DNA of 7,095 nucleotides from Bacillota bacterium (GTDB lineage Bacteria; Bacillota; Clostridia; Clostridiales; Clostridiaceae), in NCBI GenBank assembly GCA_023417975.1, contig JAEZDX010000160.1, forward strand, positions 1-7,095, written 5' to 3'. The position numbers were made by a program, and so were the translations under genes. Positions 1 to 7,079 of the stretch are shown in pieces (position 1 is the first letter of the stretch; every line of letters starts with the position of its first letter). Under the pieces are notes generated by a model, which saw nothing but the letters and a program-made list of their open reading frames with translations, did no database searches and was not told the DNA's origin.

Positions 1-2251
1 AAACACCCTTTTTCTTAACCAGCTCTTCATGTGTACCGATTTCTTCAAGTCTGCCTTTTTCTATAACTACAAGTCTATCGGCATTTCTTAAAGTAGAAAG
101 CCTATGCGCAATAGAAAAGGTTGTCCTTCCTTTCACTAATCTGTTAAGTGCTTCTTGAATTAGTCTTTCTGTTTCAGTATCAAGAGAAGCTGTGGCCTCA
201 TCCAGTATTAATATCTTTGGATTCATTAATACTGCTCTTGCTATAGAAATTCGCTGCTTTTCTCCACCGGACAGACTTTGGCCTCTTGAACCAATTATAG
301 TATCATACCCATCCGGAAGCTTGATGATAAAATCATGTGCATTGGCGATTTTTGCTGCCCTGATTATTTCCTCCTTAGAGGCGTTAGGACAGGAATATGA
401 TATGTTTTCTGCAATGGTACCCATAAATAGGAAGGTCTCCTGGAGCACAATGCCGATTTGGGAATGAAGATCCATAAGGCTTATATCCTTTATATTAACG
501 CCATCAATAGTTATTCGACCTTCCTTTACGTCGTACAATCTTGTGATTATGTTTATTAAAGTAGATTTTCCTGCACCGGAATGGCCCACTATTCCTATCA
601 TCTCACCAGGCTGAACATGAAAGGTGATATCCTGAAGCACCGGGTTGTTGGGTTCATAGCTAAAGCTTACATCTTGAAGCTTTACCTCTCCTTTCATCAT
701 GGGGAGTCTATTTGCATTAAGCTTTTCTTCTACTTCAGGAACTGTATCCATTATCTCAAAAATTCTAGAAGCGGAACTCATGCAATCAGACCACCAGTTG
801 GTGATTTGTGTCATAAACTGAAGAGGACCTAGGAGCATTCCCATATATCCTGTGAAGGTAATTAATGATCCGAAGGTGAGATGACCACTAACTACAAGCC
901 AGCTTCCGTAACCCCATATAACCAAGCCGCTGCTGCCCATAAAAAAATATAGCAGAGGAAAAACTGTATTTTGCATATTTGATACGTTCACATTAATCTG
1001 GTAAACACCTGTGTTTACTTTTGAAAATCTGGATACCTCTTCTCCTTCTTTGCCAAAAGCCTTAACGACTCTTGAACCGTTAAGAGAATCGTTAATAATT
1101 GAATTTAAGGTTCCATTTCTTCTGAACATTCTGGAATAGAGTGCCCATAATTTTGGAAACAGTCTTTGTAATACATACACTATTATAGGAATGGGGAAAA
1201 GTGCAAGTAAAGCCAATTGCCAGTTCATACTTAGCATTACGCAGAAGATTCCAAGCATAGTAAGCAGATTTACAATGAAATAAGGAACTCCATCATGAAA
1301 GAAATACTGCAAATGCATAGCATCCCAGTTTACATTATTCATTAATGTACCTGTCTGCTTACTGCTATAAAAACTCATGGAAAGCTTTTGTAAGGCTTCA
1401 AATATTTTTGTTTTAAGATCCAATATTACTTTGGCAGAAAGTATGGAATTCACTCTTCCGTACAATATACTAACAGCAGTAGCCAGTAATTTTACTAAAA
1501 ACATAATTAAAACAAAAACACCTACTTCTTTATAGTTACTGCTGCCGTTTCTAAGAATTTTATCGTAAAAAATGTTTCCTGTCAGGTAAGGAAGTATTAT
1601 ATTCAAAGCAGAGCTTGTCAGCATGCAAAGCAGCATAAGTGCGATGCGTACTTTATATTTCGGTAAATAGGACAAGACTCTTAGAAAAATAGTTCTTTTA
1701 TCAAAGCATTTGGAACAAATTTTTCTATGGGGATCTTCGTATCGTGAACCGCACTTAGGGCAATGTAATTGAATATCCTCTTGTCTAAAATCATCCTCGG
1801 AAAGTTTTTTACCATCCTTAAGTATTCCAAATAATCTTGCAAAATCATTAAAGGCTCTCACACAGCTATTAGTGTATCTGCATAATATTTTCTCTTCACC
1901 GTCTATGTCTGCAGTGAGCATTCCACCTGCAACTACACCTTCACTAGTCAGAGCATTTACATTATTGATGGAATACATATATGTACTTTCTTCTTCCCAA
2001 AGCTCATTTTTTGACTCCATTCGCCTCACCATTTTAAATAGGGAAGCTTTGTCATCCCGCATAATCCCTGTTATGATTAGTAGATTGTCTGATGTACATA
2101 TAGCCCAGCTTTCTCCATATAGTCCCTGTGAATTTAAATCACCTTTCACTGCAAGGAGGATATCCTTCTTATCAATGCCGTAAAGCTTAAGTCTTTCAAT
2201 AATATAGTTGGGCATATTTAGAATAAGCTCATCTATAATTGCTTTATTCAT
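1..2251 (-). CDS. ABC exporter (fused permease and ATPase) with N-terminal PH-like and zinc-ribbon extension; 3' end cut by window edge
   Basis: Membrane half-transporter of the ABC exporter type, expected to work as a dimer and use ATP to move an unknown substrate out of the cell. 750 codons are visible; only the last few tens are likely missing. Residues 1-150 are a non-membrane region whose pattern (GES.A.CTSDNLLIITG near 46-62) resembles bacterial PH-like domains. A zinc ribbon follows, with C164-x2-C167-x11-C179-x2-C182. The membrane domain has about six helices (near 202-225, 243-265, 320-343, 345-365, 428-450, 456-478). The ATPase is complete and canonical: A-loop Y532, Walker A GHSGAGKST 556-564, Q604, signature LSGGEKQ 660-666, Walker B with D684 and catalytic E685, and H716. 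The start is the ATG preceded by GAGGTG at 5 nt. Typical exporters are about 580-600 residues, so the roughly 180-residue extension is the odd part. The substrate cannot be told. A partner half-transporter may lie beyond the left edge. Confidence 0.93.
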   Translation of the reverse strand, partial: MNKAIIDELILNMPNYIIERLKLYGIDKKDILLAVKGDLNSQGLYGESWAICTSDNLLIITGIMRDDKASLFKMVRRMESKNELWEEESTYMYSINNVNALTSEGVVAGGMLTADIDGEEKILCRYTNSCVRAFNDFARLFGILKDGKKLSEDDFRQEDIQLHCPKCGSRYEDPHRKICSKCFDKRTIFLRVLSYLPKYKVRIALMLLCMLTSSALNIILPYLTGNIFYDKILRNGSSNYKEVGVFVLIMFLVKLLATAVSILYGRVNSILSAKVILDLKTKIFEALQKLSMSFYSSKQTGTLMNNVNWDAMHLQYFFHDGVPYFIVNLLTMLGIFCVMLSMNWQLALLALFPIPIIVYVLQRLFPKLWALYSRMFRRNGTLNSIINDSLNGSRVVKAFGKEGEEVSRFSKVNTGVYQINVNVSNMQNTVFPLLYFFMGSSGLVIWGYGSWLVVSGHLTFGSLITFTGYMGMLLGPLQFMTQITNWWSDCMSSASRIFEIMDTVPEVEEKLNANRLPMMKGEVKLQDVSFSYEPNNPVLQDITFHVQPGEMIGIVGHSGAGKSTLINIITRLYDVKEGRITIDGVNIKDISLMDLHSQIGIVLQETFLFMGTIAENISYSCPNASKEEIIRAAKIANAHDFIIKLPDGYDTIIGSRGQSLSGGEKQRISIARAVLMNPKILILDEATASLDTETERLIQEALNRLVKGRTTFSIAHRLSTLRNADRLVVIEKGRLEEIGTHEELVKKKGV

Positions 2252-2309
2252 GAATTCACCTCGCTTCATAATTGTTATAGTTATAGTAGGAAATAAAACG
2301 CCAATTTTG

Positions 2310-2338
2310 ATTATAAGTTGCATTTTGTATATAAACAA
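2310..2338 (-). promoter_or_regulatory. Sigma-A-type promoter of the ABC exporter gene
   Basis: Read on the minus strand, TTGTTT (2338-2333) and a perfect TATAAT (2315-2310) are separated by exactly 17 bp. The expected start site is near 2303, giving a leader of about 50 nt before the exporter ATG at 2251. It lies downstream of the regulator's terminator-like hairpin, which supports independent transcription of the exporter. Confidence 0.65.
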
Positions 2339-2372
2339 CCCCATGAATTATAGTAAAAATACCAAATAAAAT

Positions 2373-2413
2373 AGTATTCTAAAAAGCAGTGTAAAACTAC
2401 TTCTTAGAATACT
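2373..2413 (-). terminator. Terminator-like hairpin at the end of the AraC-family gene
   Basis: On the minus strand a 17-nt arm (2413-2397) pairs along its whole length with a second arm (2389-2373) around a 7-nt loop, using two G-U pairs. The outer 10 bp, AGTATTCTAA with TTAGAATACT, are perfect. The tail reads ATTTTATTTGG, which is U-rich but interrupted. The regulator's last two lysine codons and its TAG stop lie within the first arm. The stem is AT-rich, so termination strength is uncertain; the plus-strand side has no U-run, so it is unlikely to be bidirectional. Confidence 0.6.
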
Positions 2414-3233
2414 GTTTTGGTGAAAAACCTGTTATATTTTTAAAGGCCTTATAAAAGGTTGAATAATCTCCAAACCCAACGGTGTGTGCTATATCTAATG
2501 CTGAAGTTCCGGCTGATAGTAATTCTATCGCGCGCATGATTCTTTTATAGGTTATGTACTCAATAACAGTAAAACCGGTATTCAACTTAAATATATGACA
2601 TAAATAATATTTATTTACATAGAATTTTTGCTGCAGTAAATCGAGAGTGATTTTTTCTTCAAGATTATTATTTATATAATCAAGTATATCAACTATCTTT
2701 TTGTCATATTCATGGCTGTCAACAAGTAGATCCTTATGTTTTGAAAAAACTTTATTTATTGCAATAAGCATTTGAACAAAAAGTGTTTTTATAATTATTT
2801 GACTTTCAGCAGTTTGCTGTCTACAAGCATCTTCAATATCTTCCCATAATTTTTTTATACCACTGTGAACTACATCATTGGCATTTATCTTGTTAAAATG
2901 ACCTAGCTTTCTTTTTTCCATGTAATAAAGCATGTTATAGCCTTCCACTTGGTATGCAGATATATATTCCGGCTTAAATTGTATATATTTTCTTTCATAA
3001 CTGCAGTTAGAACTAAAAACGATTCTGTGTAATTCTTTGGAATTGGTTATAATTAAATCATTTGGAGAAAGCTTGTAAGCCTGACCTTCAATATAATAAG
3101 TAAGATCTCCCGAAATAAAATAAAACAGTTCATAGCAGTCATGTATGTGAGTGGTTATATCAAAAGGATCTTCATTTAATGAATGATTAGTGTAGAAGTT
3201 ATTAGTTCTGTAGTGTAAAATTTCTCTATTCAC
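2397..3233 (-). CDS. AraC-family transcriptional regulator with N-terminal cupin sensor domain
   Basis: Probable sugar-responsive DNA-binding regulator of 278 residues. The N-terminal part (about 20-100) has the cupin pattern of AraC sensor domains, with THIHDCYEL at 28-36 and a later SPNDLIITNSKELHR segment ending at residue 70. The C-terminal part holds the two helix-turn-helix units: about 197-220, and 245-268 containing the family signature ALDIAHTVGFGDYSTFYKAF, followed by the typical ITGFSPKQY end. I start it at GTG 3233 because a strong AGGTGA site lies at 5 nt and a promoter-like sequence (3254-3282) lies just upstream. A longer frame opens at ATG 3275 and adds 14 residues, but has no good ribosome binding site. 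It is divergent from the GH43 operon and is its most likely regulator (inferred). The ligand is unknown, plausibly a pentose or small oligosaccharide. Confidence 0.93.
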   Translation of the reverse strand: MNREILHYRTNNFYTNHSLNEDPFDITTHIHDCYELFYFISGDLTYYIEGQAYKLSPNDLIITNSKELHRIVFSSNCSYERKYIQFKPEYISAYQVEGYNMLYYMEKRKLGHFNKINANDVVHSGIKKLWEDIEDACRQQTAESQIIIKTLFVQMLIAINKVFSKHKDLLVDSHEYDKKIVDILDYINNNLEEKITLDLLQQKFYVNKYYLCHIFKLNTGFTVIEYITYKRIMRAIELLSAGTSALDIAHTVGFGDYSTFYKAFKNITGFSPKQYSKK

Positions 3234-3238
3234 GGCTA

Positions 3239-3245
3239 TCACCTC
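3239..3245 (-). promoter_or_regulatory. Ribosome binding site that decides the AraC-family start (GTG 3233)
   Basis: The minus strand reads GAGGTGA, then TAGCC, then GTG. This near-consensus site at 5 nt spacing favours GTG 3233 over ATG 3275, which has only a weak GAAG two bases upstream. Confidence 0.7.
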
Positions 3246-3253
3246 ATAGTTAT

Positions 3254-3282
3254 ATTTTATAGAAAGCTTAGTCATACTTCAA
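3254..3282 (-). promoter_or_regulatory. Candidate promoter of the AraC-family gene
   Basis: On the minus strand TTGAAG (3282-3277) and TAAAAT (3259-3254) are 17 bp apart. Transcription would begin near 3247, leaving a very short leader that just includes the ribosome binding site. If real, the ATG at 3275 lies upstream of the transcript and cannot be the start. Confidence 0.4.
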
Positions 3283-3307
3283 TATTTCAATGAAAAGCTT
3301 TAAATGC

Positions 3308-3337
3308 TAAGCAATATTTGCAATATTTTAAGCAATA
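3308..3337 (+). promoter_or_regulatory. Probable AraC-type operator: two 9-bp direct repeats 21 bp apart
   Basis: TAAGCAATA occurs at 3308-3316 and again at 3329-3337, a start-to-start distance of exactly 21 bp, or two helical turns. Two same-orientation half-sites at this spacing are the classic binding arrangement for AraC-family proteins. A further overlapping copy of the core, GCAATATTT, occurs at 3311-3319 and 3320-3328. The site lies between the divergent regulator and the GH43 gene. The downstream copy overlaps the expected -35 position of the candidate GH43 promoter, which fits direct activation. Confidence 0.55.
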
Positions 3338-3354
3338 AAAACAATGACTATTAT
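3326..3354 (+). promoter_or_regulatory. Candidate activator-dependent promoter of the GH43 operon
   Basis: TATTAT at 3349-3354 is a good -10 match, but the -35 position at 17 bp spacing (3326-3331, TTTTAA) is poor and overlaps the direct repeat. A weak -35 covered by an activator site is common in AraC-controlled promoters. A competing but weaker choice is TTGTTT at 3361 with AATAAT at 3385 (18 bp). Confidence 0.35.
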
Positions 3355-3419
3355 TTCTAGTTGTTTTAGAATACAAATATAACAAATAATGAAAATTAAT
3401 AAAAAATGGAGGTTATTGA

Positions 3420-4871
3420 ATGAAAAAAGAGGCATATGCGAAAGTACCCGGCTGCTCCAATCCTCTTATAACACACAAATATGGTGCAGATCCATACGCA
3501 CTTGTTTATGGCGGAAGAGTATATATTTATATGACAAGTGATACATTAGTATATGATGAAGAAGGAAAGGTTACTGAGGTTAAATACAGCATAATTAATA
3601 AAATAAGTGTAATATCTTCTGCCGATATGGTCAATTGGACAGACCATGGTGAAATTTCGGTTGCAGGACCGAATGGTATTGCAAAATGGGCAAATAATTC
3701 TTGGGCTCCCGCTATAGCTCATAAGACTATCAATGGTAAAGAGAAGTTTTTCCTTTATTTTGCCAATAATGGATCAGGAATCGGCGTCCTTACTGGAGAT
3801 AGTCCTATTGGGCCATGGATAGACCCGCTGGGAGAAGCTATGATTTCTCAAGAGACTCCGGGAATTAAAGGAGTTTGGTGGCTTTTTGATCCTGCAGTAT
3901 TGGTTGATGATGATGGAACAGGTTATTTATATTGCGGCGGCGGTATTCCAAACGATCAAAATCCAACACCAGAGGACATTGCAAATCCGAAAACCGGCAG
4001 AGTAATGAAATTGGAAGAAGACATGATACACATTGTAGGAAGTGCAGAAACAATTGATGCACCTTATATGTTTGAAGACTCAGGAATTCATAAATATAAA
4101 CATAAGTATTATTATTCATACTGCTCCAATTTTGCAGGAGTACATCCTGAAGGAGCACCGCCAAAAGGTGAGATAGCATATATGGTTAGTGATAATGCTA
4201 TGGGGCCGTTTACTTATGTAGGTACTATTTTAAAGAATCCTAGTGAATTATTTGGAGTTGGCGGAAATAACCATCATGCAATTTTTGAATTCAATGGTCA
4301 GTGGTATATAACATATCATGCACAGACTTTAGACAAAGCAATATCAGGTAAGGCAAGAGGTTACCGTTCTACACATATTAATAAGCTGGAATACTATGAA
4401 GACGGACTTATCAAAGAAGTCAAAGGAGATATGGCGGGAGTAGCTCAGTTAGCATATCTTAACCCGTTTGAGATAAACGAAGCTGAAACCATCGCATGGA
4501 ATTCCGGTATTTCCACTGAGAAGTGTTCTGCAGAAGGAAGATTTTACGATGGTACAAATCTGAATGTTACTTCAATAAGTAATGGAGCTTGGATTTCTGT
4601 AGCAAAAGCTGATTTTGGTGAAAATGGAGCAGTTTTATTTAAAGCAAGTGTCGCTTCAACGGTTGGTGGTAAAATAGAGATACATGTGGACAGTCATAAT
4701 GGTGAACTTATGGGAACCCTAGAGGTTAATTCCACAGGCGGAGAACAAAATTGGAGAATATTAGAGACTAGTGTGAAAAATATTAAGGGTATACATGATA
4801 TTTACTTTATATTCTCGGGAGAAGAAGGAAATGCTAATTTATTTAGTATTGATTATTGGCAATTCATTTAA
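3420..4871 (+). CDS. Glycoside hydrolase family 43 enzyme with C-terminal CBM6-like domain, probable alpha-L-arabinofuranosidase
   Basis: Likely releases arabinofuranosyl (or xylosyl) residues from hemicellulose oligosaccharides. The catalytic five-bladed propeller covers about residues 12-345. The three GH43 acids are visible: D24 in YGADPYAL (general base), D157 in LFDPAVLVDDDG (pKa-tuning) and E219 in MFEDSG (general acid). NNHHAIF at 283-289 and YRSTHI at 315-320 are further family hallmarks. Residues 351-483 form a beta-rich domain beginning FEINEAE and ending FSIDYWQF, typical of CBM6. By memory of the family it resembles GH43 arabinofuranosidases of rumen clostridia such as Butyrivibrio Xsa43E, but beta-xylosidase activity cannot be excluded. 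No signal peptide or membrane segment is seen, so it probably acts in the cytoplasm on imported oligosaccharides. The start has GGAGGT (3408-3413) at 6 nt. It is the first gene of the operon. Confidence 0.92.
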   Translation: MKKEAYAKVPGCSNPLITHKYGADPYALVYGGRVYIYMTSDTLVYDEEGKVTEVKYSIINKISVISSADMVNWTDHGEISVAGPNGIAKWANNSWAPAIAHKTINGKEKFFLYFANNGSGIGVLTGDSPIGPWIDPLGEAMISQETPGIKGVWWLFDPAVLVDDDGTGYLYCGGGIPNDQNPTPEDIANPKTGRVMKLEEDMIHIVGSAETIDAPYMFEDSGIHKYKHKYYYSYCSNFAGVHPEGAPPKGEIAYMVSDNAMGPFTYVGTILKNPSELFGVGGNNHHAIFEFNGQWYITYHAQTLDKAISGKARGYRSTHINKLEYYEDGLIKEVKGDMAGVAQLAYLNPFEINEAETIAWNSGISTEKCSAEGRFYDGTNLNVTSISNGAWISVAKADFGENGAVLFKASVASTVGGKIEIHVDSHNGELMGTLEVNSTGGEQNWRILETSVKNIKGIHDIYFIFSGEEGNANLFSIDYWQFI

Positions 4872-4909
4872 TTGTTAATAAAACACATTAATAAACAAAT
4901 GTTTAAAAG

Positions 4910-4971
4910 GGCTTTGGTTAAAGCTGTGTGACGTTAGTCTGTAATAAACTCACTTTAGAACTTACACAGCT
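4910..4971 (+). other. Two overlapping, mutually exclusive hairpins in the GH43-isomerase intergenic region
   Basis: The 137-bp gap holds a small hairpin, GGCTTT (4910-4915) with AAAGCT (4920-4925). It also holds a larger one, AGCTGTGTGA (4922-4931) with TTACACAGCT (4962-4971), 10 bp with one G-U pair and a 30-nt loop. They share 4922-4925, so only one can form at a time. Neither is followed by a U-run, so they do not look like intrinsic terminators. They may protect or process the transcript between the first two genes, or adjust downstream expression. The role is unproven. Confidence 0.4.
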
Positions 4972-4995
4972 ATGAATGCCCAATAATTATAAAGC

Positions 4996-5000
4996 GAGGT
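4996..5000 (+). promoter_or_regulatory. Ribosome binding site that decides the TIM-barrel gene start (ATG 5009)
   Basis: GAGGT at 4996-5000 lies 8 nt before ATG 5009 but only 2 nt before ATG 5003, and downstream of the in-frame ATG at 4976. The 5009 start is therefore preferred and gives the natural N-terminus MSKFILSAFADEI. Confidence 0.6.
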
Positions 5001-5008
5001 TAATGATA

Positions 5009-5866
5009 ATGAGCAAATTCATATTATCTGCATTTGCAGATGAAATCGATTCGAGTTTAGAAGTACAAATGAATGTATTGGACCAACATGGTATCAAGTA
5101 TATCGAAATGAGAGGAGTAAATGGAAAGGGACTTGTAGAGTATACTCTGGATGAAGTAAGAGAAATAAAAAGAGTATTGGATTTAAGAGGCTTCAAGCTT
5201 TCGGCTATTGGATCCCCCCTAGGAAAAATAGGAATTAACGATGCTTTTGAGCCACATCTGGAGCTATTTAAGCATACTTTGGAAATTGCCAAGATTATGG
5301 AATGTAAATATATTAGAATGTTCAGCTTTTTTATGCCAAATGGAGAGGAGCCGGCAAAGTATAGAGATGAAGTTATTAGCAGATGGAGGAAGTTTATAGA
5401 AGCAGCTGAAGGAAGCGGTATTATTCTTCTTCATGAGAATGAAAAAGGAATATATGGAGACATTCCTGAAAGATGTTTTGATCTTCTTGAGACCTTGAAT
5501 TGTGCTTATGTTAAAGGAATATTTGATTTTGCAAATTTTGTTCAATGTGATGTGAAGAACTACCCTGAAGGTTATGAATTACTAAAGAAGCATATAGTTT
5601 ACTTCCATGTAAAAGATGCAGTATATAGTGATCATCACGTAGTACCGGCAGGAGAAGGTGACGGATGTGTGGAAGAGATACTTAAAGAACTGAATACTAA
5701 TGGGTATGAAGGATTTTTATCTCTTGAACCGCATCTTGGAAATTTCTCAGGATTCGCAGCGCTGGAACCCAACTCACCGGGTTTTGACTTACCTGAAGGT
5801 GGAGCGAGAAGCTTTGCAATTGCTGTGCAAGCGCTAAAGAAAATATTGAAGAATATTGAGAAGTAG
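5009..5866 (+). CDS. Xylose-isomerase-like TIM-barrel protein (sugar isomerase/epimerase family)
   Basis: A 285-residue member of the AP-endonuclease-2/xylose-isomerase-like TIM-barrel superfamily (PF01261 type), which includes sugar epimerases, IolE-type dehydratases and keto-sugar-processing enzymes that use a divalent metal. Probable metal ligands can be seen on successive strand ends: E143 (in LLHENEKG), D173 (IFDFANF), H200 (YFHVKD) and E240 (LSLEPH). Their spacing is close to that of characterised epimerases. The N-terminus (LSAFADEI at 6-13) is typical for the family. No signal peptide is seen, so it is cytoplasmic. It lies 15 nt before the oxidoreductase gene, and such pairs commonly act on the same sugar. 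The exact reaction (epimerase, isomerase, dehydratase or lyase) cannot be read from the sequence. Alternative in-frame starts are 4976 and 5003. Confidence 0.88.
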   Translation: MSKFILSAFADEIDSSLEVQMNVLDQHGIKYIEMRGVNGKGLVEYTLDEVREIKRVLDLRGFKLSAIGSPLGKIGINDAFEPHLELFKHTLEIAKIMECKYIRMFSFFMPNGEEPAKYRDEVISRWRKFIEAAEGSGIILLHENEKGIYGDIPERCFDLLETLNCAYVKGIFDFANFVQCDVKNYPEGYELLKKHIVYFHVKDAVYSDHHVVPAGEGDGCVEEILKELNTNGYEGFLSLEPHLGNFSGFAALEPNSPGFDLPEGGARSFAIAVQALKKILKNIEK

Positions 5867-5881
5867 TTAGGAGGAGCAATT

Positions 5882-7039
5882 ATGGAAAAAGTGCGTTTAG
5901 GAATTATAGGTATTGGAAATATGGGCTCGGGACACGTTAAGAGTTTAATGGATGGTAAGGTGCCTGATATTGAGCTTACTGCAATATGTGATATAAGAGC
6001 TGAAAGACTAGAATGGGCTAAAGAAAACTATGGTGATAAGGTAAAGCTGTTTGATAACACTGATGCTTTTTTTGAATCAAAAGCTTTTGATGCTGTATTT
6101 ATAGCAACACCTCATTACGATCATCCGGTATTAGCTATAAAGGCTTTGAACCTTGGCTACCACACTCTTATTGAAAAGCCTGCGGGAGTATATACCAAAG
6201 CAGTTAGAGAAATGAATGAAGTGGCATCAAAAAGTGACAAGGTATTCGGAATTATGTATAATCAGAGAACAAATCCGCTATATAGAAAGCTTAAGGATTT
6301 AATAGAATCGGGTGAGCTTGGAGAGCTAAAGAGAACTGTATGGATAATTACCGATTGGTATAGACCGCAGAGCTATTATGATGCAGGCGGATGGAGAGCA
6401 ACCTGGTCAGGCGAAGGCGGCGGAGTACTTTTAAATCAAGATCCTCATCAGCTTGATTTATGGCAGTGGATGTGTGGAATGCCAAAAAGAGTACGTGCTT
6501 TTATGTCTTTTGGAAAATATCATAATATAGAAGTGGAAGATGATGTAACTGCTTATGTAGAATACGAAAATGGAGCTACAGGTGTGTTTATAACTACTAC
6601 AGGTGAAGCTCCGGGAACAAACAGACTAGAGGTGGCAGGCGACAGAGGAAAGGTTGTCATTGAGGATGGTAAGATGACTTTCTGGAGATTACGCGTAGGA
6701 GAAAGAGATTTTAATAGAGATTTTAAAGGCGGCTTTGGAGCACCGGAGTGTTGGAAATGCGAAATTCCCGTACACGGTGAAAATTCTCAGCACGTAGGAA
6801 TATTAAAGGACTGGGCAAGTGCCATACTTAGAGGTACTAAGCTTCTTGCTCCGGGTGTGGAAGGAATAAATGGTTTGACTATATCCAATGCAATACATCT
6901 TTCTGCATGGACAGACAATTGGGTTGATCTGCCATTAGATGAAGAGCTTTTCTATGATAAGCTGCAGGAGAAAGTAGCTAACTCCACATTTAAAAAGGAA
7001 GTAAAGGACGTAACGCTTGATGTTGCCGGTACTCATTAA
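5882..7039 (+). CDS. Gfo/Idh/MocA-family NAD(P)-dependent sugar oxidoreductase
   Basis: A 385-residue dehydrogenase expected to oxidise or reduce a hydroxyl of a sugar, inositol or glycoside using a nicotinamide cofactor. The N-terminal Rossmann domain (1-125) has GIGNMG at 10-15 and an acidic D37 after the second strand, which favours NAD over NADP. The EKP motif at 98-100 carries the conserved K99. The C-terminal domain (126-360) has GGG at 179-181 and QDPHQLDLWQW near 186-196, with H189 and D192 matching the family's usual catalytic His and downstream Asp. The start follows AGGAGG (5869-5874) at 7 nt. The 15-nt gap to the isomerase gene indicates co-transcription and probably translational coupling. 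The length is normal and the frame intact, with no signal peptide. The substrate is unknown. Confidence 0.93.
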   Translation: MEKVRLGIIGIGNMGSGHVKSLMDGKVPDIELTAICDIRAERLEWAKENYGDKVKLFDNTDAFFESKAFDAVFIATPHYDHPVLAIKALNLGYHTLIEKPAGVYTKAVREMNEVASKSDKVFGIMYNQRTNPLYRKLKDLIESGELGELKRTVWIITDWYRPQSYYDAGGWRATWSGEGGGVLLNQDPHQLDLWQWMCGMPKRVRAFMSFGKYHNIEVEDDVTAYVEYENGATGVFITTTGEAPGTNRLEVAGDRGKVVIEDGKMTFWRLRVGERDFNRDFKGGFGAPECWKCEIPVHGENSQHVGILKDWASAILRGTKLLAPGVEGINGLTISNAIHLSAWTDNWVDLPLDEELFYDKLQEKVANSTFKKEVKDVTLDVAGTH

Positions 7040-7079
7040 CTAATAGGGACAGTAAAGAATTATATAAGGATGATGATGT

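Noticed and set aside
192..2183. Open plus-strand frames at 192-467, 581-832 and 1872-2183
   Set aside because: They lie opposite the intact ABC exporter gene, whose motifs are all present on the minus strand, and show no recognisable domains.
3276..3419. CcpA catabolite-repression (cre) site in the divergent region
   Set aside because: The TTGT...ACAA dyad at 3361-3376 lacks the central CG and other conserved cre positions.
4872..5008. Intrinsic terminator after the GH43 gene
   Set aside because: Hairpins are present, but none is followed by a run of T on the plus strand; the next gene is on the same strand with a good ribosome binding site.
3865..5879. Open minus-strand frames opposite the GH43, isomerase and following gap
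   Set aside because: They are antisense to clearly recognisable enzymes, have low-complexity translations and lack supporting ribosome binding sites.
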